A DNA stretch of 64,000 nucleotides from Pisaster brevispinus (lineage: Eukaryota > Echinodermata > Asteroidea > Forcipulatida > Asteriidae). The notes beneath the pieces are model-generated. The model saw only the letters and a list, made by a program, of their open reading frames with translations, was not told the origin of the DNA and ran no database searches. Numbering within the stretch: the first letter of the stretch is position 1; the number at the start of each line of letters is the position of its first letter. Made by a program: the position numbers and the translations under genes. This document shows, piece by piece, positions 24,501 to 33,600 of the stretch. The stretch is from the NCBI GenBank assembly GCA_023634235.1, contig JAMKCF010000013.1, positions 16,369,705 through 16,433,704 of the forward strand. Direction: 5' to 3'.

Positions 24501-26099
24501 GTCTTTGTTTCTTTGACAGCTCTGTGTACAAAAATCCCATTAGGGATGCTTTTGAGGAGCGTTCGGAGTAGCCCCACCTGCTGGTCATTTCCGGTATAAA
24601 GCTTGCCCTCCGCGACACTAAAAGTTTGATTTTCGGAAGCAGGGATATCCAAGGCAGAGTCAGGTACAAATTTTGTCTCTCTAGCATTTTTAGTTCATGA
24701 GTTATTTCCAAGCTTAGCACAGAATTTCTTTCGGACCTTTTTGTGCCGGCTTTTTCTCACTGGCGATGACGTAGGCGTGTAATACAGTGGAGTTTAGGGC
24801 AGCCCTACTTCCAGGACGCTGGCCTCGCCTACAAAATGGTGACCTTAACGAAACTCACGGTAGAGAGAGCCCTTGAGGCGGGCTTTCTAATGGTGTACAA
24901 CTTGTGAAAATCCAGTATCATTCTGAGGGTGATTTGACCGTCCTTAGTTTGTCTTTGTTTCTTTGACAGCTCTGTGTACAAAAATCCCATTAGGGATGCT
25001 TTTGAGGAGCGTTGGGAGTAGCCCCATCTGCTGGTCATTTCCGGTATGAAGCTTGCCCTCCGCGACCCTAAAAGTTTGATTTTCTGAAGCAGGGATATCC
25101 AAGGCAGAGTCAGGTACAAATTTTGTCTCTCTAGCATTTCTAGTTCATGAGTTATTTCCAAGCTTAGCACAGAATTTCTTTCGGACCTTTTTGTGCCGGC
25201 TTTTTCTCACTGGCAATGACGTAGGCGTGTAATACAGTGGAGTTTAGGGCAGCCCTATTTCCAGGACGCTGGCCTCACTTACAAATTGGTGACCTTAATG
25301 AAACTCACGGAAGAGAGAGCCCTTGAGACAGGCTTTCTAACGGTGTACAACTTGTAGAAATCCAGTATCATTCTGAGGGTGATTTGACCGTCCTTAGATT
25401 GTCTTTGTTTCTTTGACAGCTCTGTGTACAAAAATCCCATTAGGGATGCTTTTGAGGAGCGTTCGGAGTAGCCCCACCTGCTGGTCATTTCCGGTATAAA
25501 GCTTGCCCTCCGCGACACTAAAAGTTTGATTTTCGGAAGCAGGGATATCCAAGGCAGAGTCAGGTACAAATTTTGTCTCTCTAGCATTTTTAGTTCATGA
25601 GTTATTTCCAAGCTTAGCACAGAATTTCTTTCGGACCTTTTTGTGCCGGCTTTTTCTCACTGGCGATGACGTAGGCGTGTAATACAGTGGAGTTTAGGGC
25701 AGCCCTACTTCCAGGACGCTGGCCTCGCCTACAAAATGGTGACCTTAACGAAACTCACGGTAGAGAGAGCCCTTGAGGCGGGCTTTCTAATGGTGTACAA
25801 CTTGTGAAAATCCAGTATCATTCTGAGGGTGATTTGACCGTCCTTATTTTGTCTTTGTTTCTTTGACCGCTCTGTGTACAAAAATCCCATTAGGGATGCT
25901 TTTGAGGAGCGTTTGGAGTAGCCCCACCTGCTGGTCATTTCCGGTATGAAGCTTGCCCTCCGCGACCCTAAAAGTTTGATTTTCGGAAGCAGGGATATCC
26001 AAGGCAGAGTCAGGTACAAATTTTGTCTCTCTAGCATTTCTAGTGCATGAGTTATTTCCAAGCTTAGCACAGAATTCATTTCGGACCTTTTTGTGCCGG
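21600..26099 (+). repeat. Higher-order repeats: duplicated monomer and 900-bp dimer
   Basis: The monomer at 21600-22049 recurs almost unchanged at 23850-24299, marked by TAACTAGACTCACATAAG, and a third related copy lies at 26100. The dimer at 24300-25199 is repeated at 25200-26099. The first monomers of each dimer share CCCTATTTCCAGG followed by CCTCACTTACAAATTGG. The second monomers share GGTAGAGAGAG and GAGGCGGGC in their first half. The second half of the 25650 monomer differs (TTATTTTG and TTGACCGC) and looks taken from the 23400-type monomer. It is therefore a chimeric unit made by exchange within the array. Confidence 0.75.
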
Positions 26100-27565
26100 C
26101 TTTTCTCACTGGCGATGACGTAGGCGTGTAATACAGTGGAGTTTCGGGCAGCCCTACTTCCAGGACGCTGGTCTCGCTTACAAAATGATGACCTTAACTA
26201 GACTCACATAAGAGAGAGCCCTTGAGACGGGCTTTCTAATGGTGTACAACTTGTGAAAATCCAGTATCATTCTGAGGGTGATTTGACCGTCCTTATTTTG
26301 TCTTTGTTTCTTTGACCGCTCTGTGTACAAAAATCCCATTAGGGATGCTTTTGAGGAGCGTTTGGAGTAGCCCCACCTGCTGGTCATTTCCGGTATGAAG
26401 CTTGCCCTCCGCGACCCTAAAAGTTTGATTTTCTGAAGCAGGGATATCCAAGGCAGAGTCAGGTACAAATTTTGTCTCTCTAGCATTTCTAGTTCATGAG
26501 TTATTTCCAAGCTTAGCACAGAATTTATTTCGGACCTTTTTGTGCCGGCTTTTTCTCACTGGCGATGACGTAGGCGTGTAATACAGTGGAGTTTCGAGCA
26601 GCCCTACTTCCAGGACGCTGGTCTCGCTTACAAAATGATGACCTTAACTAGACTCACACAAGAGAGAGCCCTTGAGACGGGCTTATTAATGGTGTACAAC
26701 TTGTGAAAATCCAGTATCATTCTGAGGGAGATTTGACCGTCCTTAGTTTGTCTTTGTTTCTTTGACAGCTCTGTGTACAAAAATCCCATTAGGGATGCTT
26801 TTGAGGAGCGTTGGGAGTAGCCCCACCTGCTGGTCATTTCCGGTATGAAGCTTGCCCTCCGCGACCCTAAAAGTTTGATTTTCGGAAGCAGGGTAAACCA
26901 AGGCAGAGTCAGGTACAAATTTTGTCTCTCTAGCATTTCTAGTTCATGAGTTATTTCCAAGCTTAGCACAGAATTTCTTTCGGACCTTTTTGTGCCGGCT
27001 TTTTCTCACTGGCGATGACGTAGGCGTGTAATACAGTGGAGTTTAGGGCAGCCCTACTTCCAGGACGCTGGACTCGCCTAGAAAATGCTGACCTAAATGA
27101 AACTCACGGAAGAGAGAGCCCTTGAGACAGGCTTTCTAATGGTGTACAACTTGTGAAAATCCAGTATCATTCTGAGGGTGATTTGACCGTCCTTAATTTG
27201 TCTTTGATTCTTTGACAGCTCTGTGTACAAAAATCCCATTAGGGATGCTTTTGAGGAGCGTTGGGAGTAGCCCCACCTGCTGGTCATTTCCGGTATGAAG
27301 CTTGCCCTCCGCGACCCTAAAAGTTTGATTTTCGGAAGCAGGGATATCCAAGGCAGAGTCAGGTACAAATTTTGTCTCTCTAGCATTTCTAGTTCATTAG
27401 TTATTTTCAAGCTTAGCACAGAATTTATTTCGGACCTTTTTGTGCCGGCTTTTTCTCACTGGCGATGACGTAGGCGTGTAATACAGTGGAGTTTCGGGCA
27501 GCCCTATGTGACGGTCATGAAACTATCTTGCGCATGCCCGCAATCTATTTTTAGTAGCTTTATCT

Positions 27566-27575
27566 ATTACGTAAT
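27566..27575. promoter_or_regulatory. Palindromic bZIP-type site in U3
   Basis: ATTACGTAAT is a perfect 10-bp palindrome with the TTACGTAA core bound by PAR/C/EBP-class bZIP factors. It lies about 50 bp upstream of the initiator-like TCAGTT at 27619 and recurs in the 3' LTR at 35622-35631. The role is inferred. Confidence 0.3.
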
Positions 27576-27620
27576 ACTACCAGAGTAGCGCCCTCAGCGA
27601 TTTCATTTTCGCGGGCTATC

Positions 27621-27677
27621 AGTTCATAATATCCTTAGACGAAGACCTAAGTGCATCATGTTTCTCTTCGTCAACAG
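27621..27677 (+). repeat. LTR-internal 57-bp direct repeat, copy 1
   Basis: Runs from AGTTCATAAT to GTCAACAG and matches 28097-28153 exactly. It is immediately followed by GTAATT, so its 3' end reads CAG/GTAATT, a good 5' splice-site match. Its first base coincides with the A of an initiator-like TCAGTT. The corresponding copy in the 3' LTR is at 35677-35733. Confidence 0.93.
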
Positions 27678-27998
27678 GTAATTATGTTTTAACTTACTTA
27701 TTGCTTACCTTTTGCATTAATATTGTTCAATCGAACAAGTACCATCATATTCCGTATACCTTCATAGTCTAAGTTGTATATATTTTCTATTTAATCATTG
27801 ATTTATTGACTCGTTTGCCATGGATACCGAAGAGACAAACGGAGAGTTAGCTTTATACCATTTTCATGTCCTTAAGACAACTTATGTATTCGTTATGTAA
27901 ATTCCTCTTGGGACAATGCAGTCCCTTCGTTTACATTTACAACCTATTTATTAAACAAGCTCTGCTTAAGTTAATTGATAATTTCCGAGATGATTCTC

Positions 27999-28028
27999 AA
28001 GATGGCGGACGCCGCCCAGATTATGGCG
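27999..28028 (+). promoter_or_regulatory. YY1-like and E2F-like motif cluster in the LTR
   Basis: AAGATGGCGGAC (27999-28010) closely matches the animal YY1 core (AANATGGCGG). GGCGCGAA a few bases on resembles an E2F site. They form a short GC-rich island inside an otherwise AT-rich LTR, 70-80 bp upstream of the TATA-like box. The cluster is repeated in the 3' LTR from 36055. Function is inferred from motif similarity only. Confidence 0.35.
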
Positions 28029-28078
28029 CGAACCGCAGAGATAGTTGAAAGTTCAATTATTAGTATTATGTAACCTTT

Positions 28079-28086
28079 TATAAATA
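28079..28086 (+). promoter_or_regulatory. TATA-like box of the 5' LTR
   Basis: TATAAATA, a near-consensus TATA box. A start about 30 bp downstream would fall near 28110, upstream of AATAAA at 28165. That gives a conventional U3-R-U5 layout. The same motif is in the 3' LTR at 36135-36142. An alternative TATA-less start at TCAGTT (27619-27624) is possible. Neither start has direct support beyond the motif. Confidence 0.5.
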
Positions 28087-28096
28087 TTATTGTATG

Positions 28097-28153
28097 AGTT
28101 CATAATATCCTTAGACGAAGACCTAAGTGCATCATGTTTCTCTTCGTCAACAG
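28097..28153 (+). repeat. LTR-internal 57-bp direct repeat, copy 2
   Basis: Second copy of the 57-bp sequence, 476 bp downstream of the first. It ends in a pyrimidine-rich stretch followed by CAACAG and then ATCTTA, which resembles a 3' splice site. It lies just after the TATA-like box at 28079, so transcription could start inside it and this copy may contain the start of R. The corresponding copy in the 3' LTR is at 36153-36209. Confidence 0.93.
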
Positions 28154-28164
28154 ATCTTACTGTA

Positions 28165-28170
28165 AATAAA
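28165..28170 (+). terminator. Polyadenylation signal in the 5' LTR copy
   Basis: Canonical AATAAA, followed within 30-50 bp by GT-rich sequence (GTGTATAAG and CGTGTC). In the 5' LTR it would normally be bypassed. The equivalent in the 3' LTR (36221) would end the genomic transcript. Confidence 0.65.
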
Positions 28171-28244
28171 CAACCAGCTTTGGAAACAAGTGTATAAGAA
28201 CAGCCGTGTCAATTGTGAGATTTAATAAGTCAGAGGGGTCACAA

Positions 28245-28262
28245 TGGTGGAAGATCCGATTT
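28245..28262 (+). other. Candidate tRNA primer-binding site
   Basis: One base after the 5' LTR the sequence begins TGGTGGAAGATCCG, as expected for a site pairing with a tRNA 3' end. Its reverse complement ends CTTCCACCA and, slightly farther in, contains TTCAAATC, which looks like a tRNA T-loop. The distance between the T-loop-like element and CCA is about two bases shorter than in a standard tRNA. The match may therefore be imperfect or extend only through the acceptor stem. I cannot assign the tRNA. Confidence 0.65.
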
Positions 28263-28586
28263 GAAGAACACACCAACTACCCCCAGTTCTTCAACCAAAA
28301 AGTCAACCTCTCTTAGCTGTTCGAGAAACTTGACCGGCACCGGAACCCGGCACCTGGCACCACAGCGTTGGCTCCACACAGCCCATTGATGAGCACACCA
28401 AGCCCACCAAAACCACCGTCTAGATGTCTGGAGAACAACACTACTTGCGAAACGACACTTACGGATTTTGCAGAAGAAAGTTTGGACATCTGGCAGTGAA
28501 GCTATTACATGAAAAAACTGGGCAATCTAACATCGCTACTTGAATTCCAAAATACGGACTAATTGCTGACTGTAGCAAATAAAGCC

Positions 28587-28810
28587 GTCCAACAACAATA
28601 ACTTTTAAACTTCGTTGCTACCTTCAGGCTCGTGTTAACCACACAGATTAAGGTTCACAAAAGCAGTCCAACAACAATAACTTTTAAACTTCGTTGATAC
28701 CTTCAGACTCGTGTTAACCACACAGATTAAGGTTCACAAAAGCAGTCCAACAACAATAACTTTTAAACTTCGTTGATACCTTCAGACTCGTGTTAACCAC
28801 ACAGATTAAG
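28587..28810 (+). repeat. 79-bp tandem repeat in the leader (2.8 copies)
   Basis: Copies at 28587-28665, 28666-28744 and 28745-28810, each beginning GTCCAACAACAATAAC. The third is truncated after 66 bp. Copy 1 differs from copy 2 at two positions (GCTACC versus GATACC, and AGGCTC versus AGACTC). Copies 2 and 3 agree throughout their overlap, so the last duplication is recent. Confidence 0.95.
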
Positions 28811-29263
28811 CAGCATTGTTAAGCCCATTCAACCACTTGTAACTTTGACAAGGCATAACATTAGTACTGCAATTACTGCGCTCAAAGCAAAAAAAACCCG
28901 CTTCAAAAGTTAACAGAGTTACGCCTTATTTTCTGAATTGATTCTCACTGTACTGTGCGTTAAAGGCGTAATTCAGCTGCAGATTTTAAGTAAAATCGGC
29001 GTTTGGTATGTTTATGCTTGTCAAAGTTACACTGTAAAATGAATTGAAAGTTTAGTGGAAAGTAGTGTGACCTATATACTTACCTGTTTCAGTTGTTGAA
29101 GGTACATTTAAAAGAGCAGTGGAATTTGAATCTGACATTCATTTTTTTTTGCAAAGCACTGAGCTTGATATTGAGTTGTACTATTACTCATTAACTAAGT
29201 TGAATCTAAATCAAACTGTTCATTATTATTAAGTGTTTACAAATTTAAGTCACCCCATGCAAC

Positions 29264-30691
29264 ATGGCTACCTCTAGAAAACAACCAACAGACGAACTGC
29301 TATATCAATCTCCGACGTCAACTCGTTGGCATCCATCAACCCGAAATCGAACTGTGTCAACTCCAGTAGTCAGCCATCACCCGCGCCAGACTTCTCGTCA
29401 ACCTACCACTTTACCAAACCCACCACCACTAGCAGACGACCGAACCCCCAGTGAACGATTTCTATCTGACCTCGACACAATGGAGCGTCGACTCAGGTCT
29501 AGGAATCTGCTTCCACCGGAGTTGCAGCGGGAAAAACCAACACATAATACCTCTAGGCCAGCAACCAGACGAAGTATTTCTCCTTCACTATACCGTGGTA
29601 CACCACCGCCGAAACACCACCATCATTCAGTCTCGATTCAGAACCCTTACTCTCCATCAATCCCAAGTAAGAGTCATCATTCCATCTCATCACTTGCTGC
29701 CAAGAATCACCGTTCTACATCAACTCCAACCCAGAATTATCCCTCTACTCCTAATCCTGTCCATCTCATGCCTTCTCATCAGGTCAAACGCGTTCCTATC
29801 TACACTGGTTGCGAGGGATCTACCATTGAAATTGAAGATTGGGTCAGAGATACAAGATACTTGATAGAGACAACGGCAATACCTACCGAAATGCAGTTTT
29901 CTACTATTGTAAGATACCTCGGAGGAGCGGCGAGAAAATTAGTCCTAAATCTACCACCTGATCAACAGACGATCAACTTCGCATTTGCAGAACTCAAAGC
30001 TCAGTTTGGTGACAGTCTGATGTCCGGTGACCCATTGGCCGAGTTCTATGAACGTGTGCGACTACAAAAAGAATCGCCTGGAATCTATGCTGTGGAGTTG
30101 GAAGCCACGCTCCGTACCGTTGAAGAAAGAATGAACAAAACCCAGCCTTGGCCAAACAGAAATAAGATGCTTACTCAACAATTCATGAGAGGGGTGCGAA
30201 ACGAGAAAATAACCAACCGACTTGCTCCTATGAAACCACGAGAGATGTCATTCAGAGAACTACAAATCGAACTGCGCCAGATAGAAAGAGAAAACAGGAT
30301 GGGTTCTACAATGACCACAGACACCACCAAAGCACTCTCTCAACCCCAATATGCAAGGCCAACTTATCAGAGTGCTCCACCCAAGCAAACCAAGGCACCT
30401 GCCACACAAGAAGCTCAACGAACACCACTCAATTCTTCAAATGATGAAGTGCTACAAAACCTCATCTTAACAGTACAAAAGCTCACACAGAAGGTTGACC
30501 AGATGTCTACAATGCCCATACAATATCAGCATCGAAGGCAAGAGTACCAAGCCTCAAATCGACAGATAACTTGCCACAAATGTGGACAAGATGGACACAT
30601 AGCCAGAGGTTGTCGCAACATGCCGTCAAACTACCAAGGCCCACGGCCGAAGGGCAAGCCGTCCGAGGCCCAGAAATACCTAGCCCAATAG
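29264..30691 (+). CDS. gag: Gag polyprotein (capsid and nucleocapsid)
   Basis: 475 codons ending in TAG. The start is chosen because it is the first ATG of the frame and has a strong context (A at -3, G at +4). Residues 1 to about 170 are rich in Ser, Pro, Thr and Arg with a PPPKHHHH stretch and look disordered. About 174-345 is a compact, mostly helical segment (VKRVPIYTG to RQIERENR) that fits a retrotransposon capsid domain. After a Gln/Thr-rich linker, a single CCHC zinc knuckle, CHKCGQDGHIARGC, lies at residues 437-450 (CX2CX4HX4C). It binds RNA in this family and packages the genome. Gag would assemble cytoplasmic virus-like particles. The 3' end overlaps pol, which is in the -1 frame. 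No stops or frameshifts are seen, so the gene looks functional. The Ty3/gypsy Gag assignment is secure from context; the capsid boundaries are estimates. Confidence 0.93.
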   Translation: MATSRKQPTDELLYQSPTSTRWHPSTRNRTVSTPVVSHHPRQTSRQPTTLPNPPPLADDRTPSERFLSDLDTMERRLRSRNLLPPELQREKPTHNTSRPATRRSISPSLYRGTPPPKHHHHSVSIQNPYSPSIPSKSHHSISSLAAKNHRSTSTPTQNYPSTPNPVHLMPSHQVKRVPIYTGCEGSTIEIEDWVRDTRYLIETTAIPTEMQFSTIVRYLGGAARKLVLNLPPDQQTINFAFAELKAQFGDSLMSGDPLAEFYERVRLQKESPGIYAVELEATLRTVEERMNKTQPWPNRNKMLTQQFMRGVRNEKITNRLAPMKPREMSFRELQIELRQIERENRMGSTMTTDTTKALSQPQYARPTYQSAPPKQTKAPATQEAQRTPLNSSNDEVLQNLILTVQKLTQKVDQMSTMPIQYQHRRQEYQASNRQITCHKCGQDGHIARGCRNMPSNYQGPRPKGKPSEAQKYLAQ

Positions 30692-33600
30692 AAAACAAAT
30701 CTGCTAAGTCTCTTCACAGTCACACCACACCAAATTACCAGCAACTCATTGGGCCAAACAATGAAGACATCGTCGACATAAATGGGAAAAACTTCACTGC
30801 TCTCATCGATTCAGGCTCACAAATAACTTCCATCACTGAAGACTTATGGAAAACACATCCATCGTTACAGAATCTAATACTGTCAGAAGTCAACGTCTCC
30901 ATCGAAGGTGCCAGTGGCCAGAAGGTTCCTTATCTTGGTGTAGTGCCAATTTCCATCTCCATCATGGGTGTTACCTATACAGATGTTCCAGCGTTCGTAG
31001 TGCCAACCGACAGCTACCGAAAGAACGTGCCCGTCTTGATTGGTACCAATGTCATTCGAGCGTCTAGAAATGACCAGTGCCGAGCCAGAGGACAGAACTA
31101 CCTTCAAGAAGTCGGAGGCGAAAGTAATGCATGGCAGACGGCATACATCAACACAACAGATCTCGATTTAGGTGACCCACAAGGAAAGATTGGATATGCA
31201 AAATACGTTGGCCAATTTCCACGAGTTATACCACCAGGAAAAGAAGTTGACGTGATCTGCGAAGCACCTCCCAATCCAAATGGTCATACCTACACCGCAA
31301 TAGTTGAAGGGTTTCCACAGAATGTGTCATATCTCCGAGTTGGTAATATAGTTGCAGATGTTTATCAAAACCGGAGGATTCCTGTACGTCTTTGCAATAT
31401 TACCGCCAAGCCCATCACAATTAGACGTAATTGTAAGCTTGCACAAGTTTCCTCCATCATCCACGTGGAATACGAATCTCCTCTCAAGCAACAGGCACAT
31501 TCACAAGACAGACGAGACATAGCAAACAGTGCAGATAGTCTTCATCCAACCAATCTCCATCCATCCGATCTCCGCCACTCTAGTCTCCATCCAACAAAAC
31601 TCCAACAACCAACAGTCGGCAGAAGCAGGAATGTCAGAGCATCCGAAGATTTTGCTAACATTCCATCTTTGGACTTATCTTATGCTAAGCTTGATAATGA
31701 TAAACAGAGAGAACAACTAGCAGATCTTCTTCACAAACATGCTGATGTTTTCTCCGTCAATTCCTTAGACTACGGTTGCACTTCCACAATCAAGCACACC
31801 ATACCCCTGGTAGACACACAACCGTTCCGTCTTCCCCACCGTCGTATACCACCAATGCAGTACCAAGCCGTAAGAGAACATCTTAAATGTATGGAGGATT
31901 CAGGAGCTATCCGTCGTAGCTGTTCCCCATATGCCTCTCCAATGGTCATAGTCCATAAGAAAGACGGGTCTCTTCGAATATGCATTGACTACAGACAATT
32001 AAATAACAGGACGGTGCGTGACGCATTTCCTCTTCCGAGAATAGAAGAAGCATTGGATGCACTTGGCAATGCAACTTTCTTCACGACACTGGATTTAACG
32101 TCAGGGTACTGGCAGGTGGAAGTAGAAGAATGTGACAAGGCTAAAACTGCGTTTACCACTCCAATGGGACTCTATGAATGTAACCGTATGCCATTTGGAC
32201 TACAGAATGCCCCAGCTACCTTCCAACGCCTGATGTTATCATGCCTAGGTGACAAGAACTACTCAACCATTTTACTCTACCTGGACGATATAATAGTTTT
32301 TTCGTCAACATTTGAGGAACATCTTGAGCGTCTTGACCAAGTATTCTCATGTCTCCATCAGCATGGTTTAAAAGTAAAACCATCGAAATGCCACCTTCTC
32401 CAGCAAGAGGTGAAATATCTTGGTCACATTGTCTCAGCAAAGGGCATATCTGCTGATCCAGAAAAGATATCACAAGTCAGTGGTTGGCAGACACCCTCTA
32501 ACCGAAAGGAACTTCAACGATTCTTAGGTTTCACTGGTTACTACAGACGATTTATAAAGGGCTACTCCGACATCGTCTCACCACTCTACAAATTAACATC
32601 TGGTGAACCAAGACGAAAGAAAAGAGGTTCACAAATCAAGAAAAGGCACAATCCTCCACCTCCATTCATATGGACAACACAACATCAACAAGCTATGGAT
32701 ACACTAACATTTCATCTGACATCAGCACCTATCCTGGCGTATGCAGACTTCACAACCCCTTTCATCCTTCAGACCGATGCGTCCGGCGTCGGACTTGGGG
32801 CAGTTCTTAGTCAAATCCAGAATGGGACCGAACGCGTCATTGCCTACGTCAGTAGAGGACTGAACCCCGCAGAGTCTCGATACCCAGCTCATAAACTAGA
32901 GTTTTTAGCAATGAAATGGGCCGTGACAGACAAACTTCGCGACTATCTACTGGGAAACAGCTTTACCGTCCTCACCGATAACAACCCCCTACTATACGTG
33001 ACTTCATCAGCAAAACTTGACGCTACTGGTCAAAGATGGGTTGCCGCTTTGTCCCAGTTTAACTTCACCATTAAGTACAAACCAGGAAAGAACAACGCTG
33101 CTGCAGACGCCTTGTCAAGGAAGCCACAGAGCGAAATGACTAGGAGCTCCATAGAATTCCAGCGAGAGGCAGTGACCATCCCCGCTGGTAGTGTACAAGC
33201 CATCTGTGATGGATATCCTTCTACATCTCAACCATTTCTAGAATCATCTAATACGGTACACTGTGAGGTTATAACTCGACAAGCAGCTAAAACCACCACC
33301 AAACTGCAGAACACCATCGAAGAAGGGTTACCACGTGTGTCTAAACAAGAACTTGCCATTGCACAAAGAGACGACCCGGTCATATCTCGTGTTTTGTTCT
33401 TCGTCGACCAACATCTGAGACCAACAAAATCTGAACGGGTTCGAGAATCACCAGAGTGTTCAATCTACTTCAGACAATGGGAAAGACTAATCATTCAAGA
33501 TAGCATCCTATATAGACAAAGAAAGACACCAGATGGCAAGACGTTATTACAGCTGATTCTACCTCAACAATTTCAAGCATTGGCAATGACATCTCTTCAT

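Larger units (their letters stand above)
1..27506 (+). repeat. Satellite array, left block (about 450-bp monomer, 61 complete copies)
   Basis: Uninterrupted head-to-tail repetition of a roughly 450-bp unit. Taking CTTTTTCTCAC as the unit start, copies begin at 1, 451, 901, 1351, 1801, 2251, 2701, 3152, 3602, 4052, 4503, 4953, 5403, 5854, 6304, 6754, 7205, then every 450 to 11705. They continue at 12154, 12604, 13054, 13504, 13953, 14403, 14853, 15301, 15751, 16199, 16649, 17100, then every 450 to 26100, then 26549, 26999 and a 58-bp partial copy at 27449. Units differ mostly by substitutions and 1-2 bp indels. The array is open at the left edge and is cut at 27506 by the retrotransposon LTR. 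Groups of adjacent monomers are themselves repeated. No gene is seen in this stretch. A centromeric, pericentromeric or other heterochromatic location is plausible but not shown by the sequence. Confidence 0.98.
27507..28243 (+). repeat. 5' LTR (737 bp)
   Basis: Direct copy of 35563-36299 at a constant offset of 8056 bp; I found no mismatch reading both by eye. It begins TGTGAC and ends GTCACA. Internal features are a palindrome ATTACGTAAT (27566-27575), an initiator-like TCAGTT (27619-27624), two 57-bp direct repeats (27621-27677 and 28097-28153), an AAGATGGCGGAC YY1-like motif (27999-28010), a TATA-like TATAAATA (28079-28086) and AATAAA (28165-28170). On the TATA model U3 is about 600 bp, R about 80 bp and U5 about 50 bp; these boundaries are inferred. 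The left flank is satellite ending GCCCTA. Confidence 0.97.
28244..29263 (+). other. Untranslated leader between 5' LTR and gag
   Basis: About 1 kb with no long open frame. It contains the primer-binding site, a 79-bp tandem repeat (28587-28810) and AT-rich sequence. An ATG at 29257 opens a six-codon frame ending in TAG that overlaps the gag start in another frame. Packaging or translation signals probably lie here, but none is recognisable by sequence. Confidence 0.8.

Noticed and set aside
206..27419. Many 70-126 codon minus-strand open frames in the left array, and the same in 36315-63990, as genes
   Set aside because: They are one frame of the satellite repeated in register. They break in many units, show no domain and change amino acids freely, so I did not list them as coding sequences.
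27866..28048. 60-codon open frame inside the 5' LTR, repeated at 35922-36104 in the 3' LTR
   Set aside because: No similarity I recognise, located in U3 upstream of the likely start site, and duplicated only because the LTR is. A chance frame is the simplest reading.
29451..29864. 137-codon frame overlapping gag in another phase
   Set aside because: Lies wholly inside the low-complexity Ser/Pro/His-rich start of gag; composition explains it.
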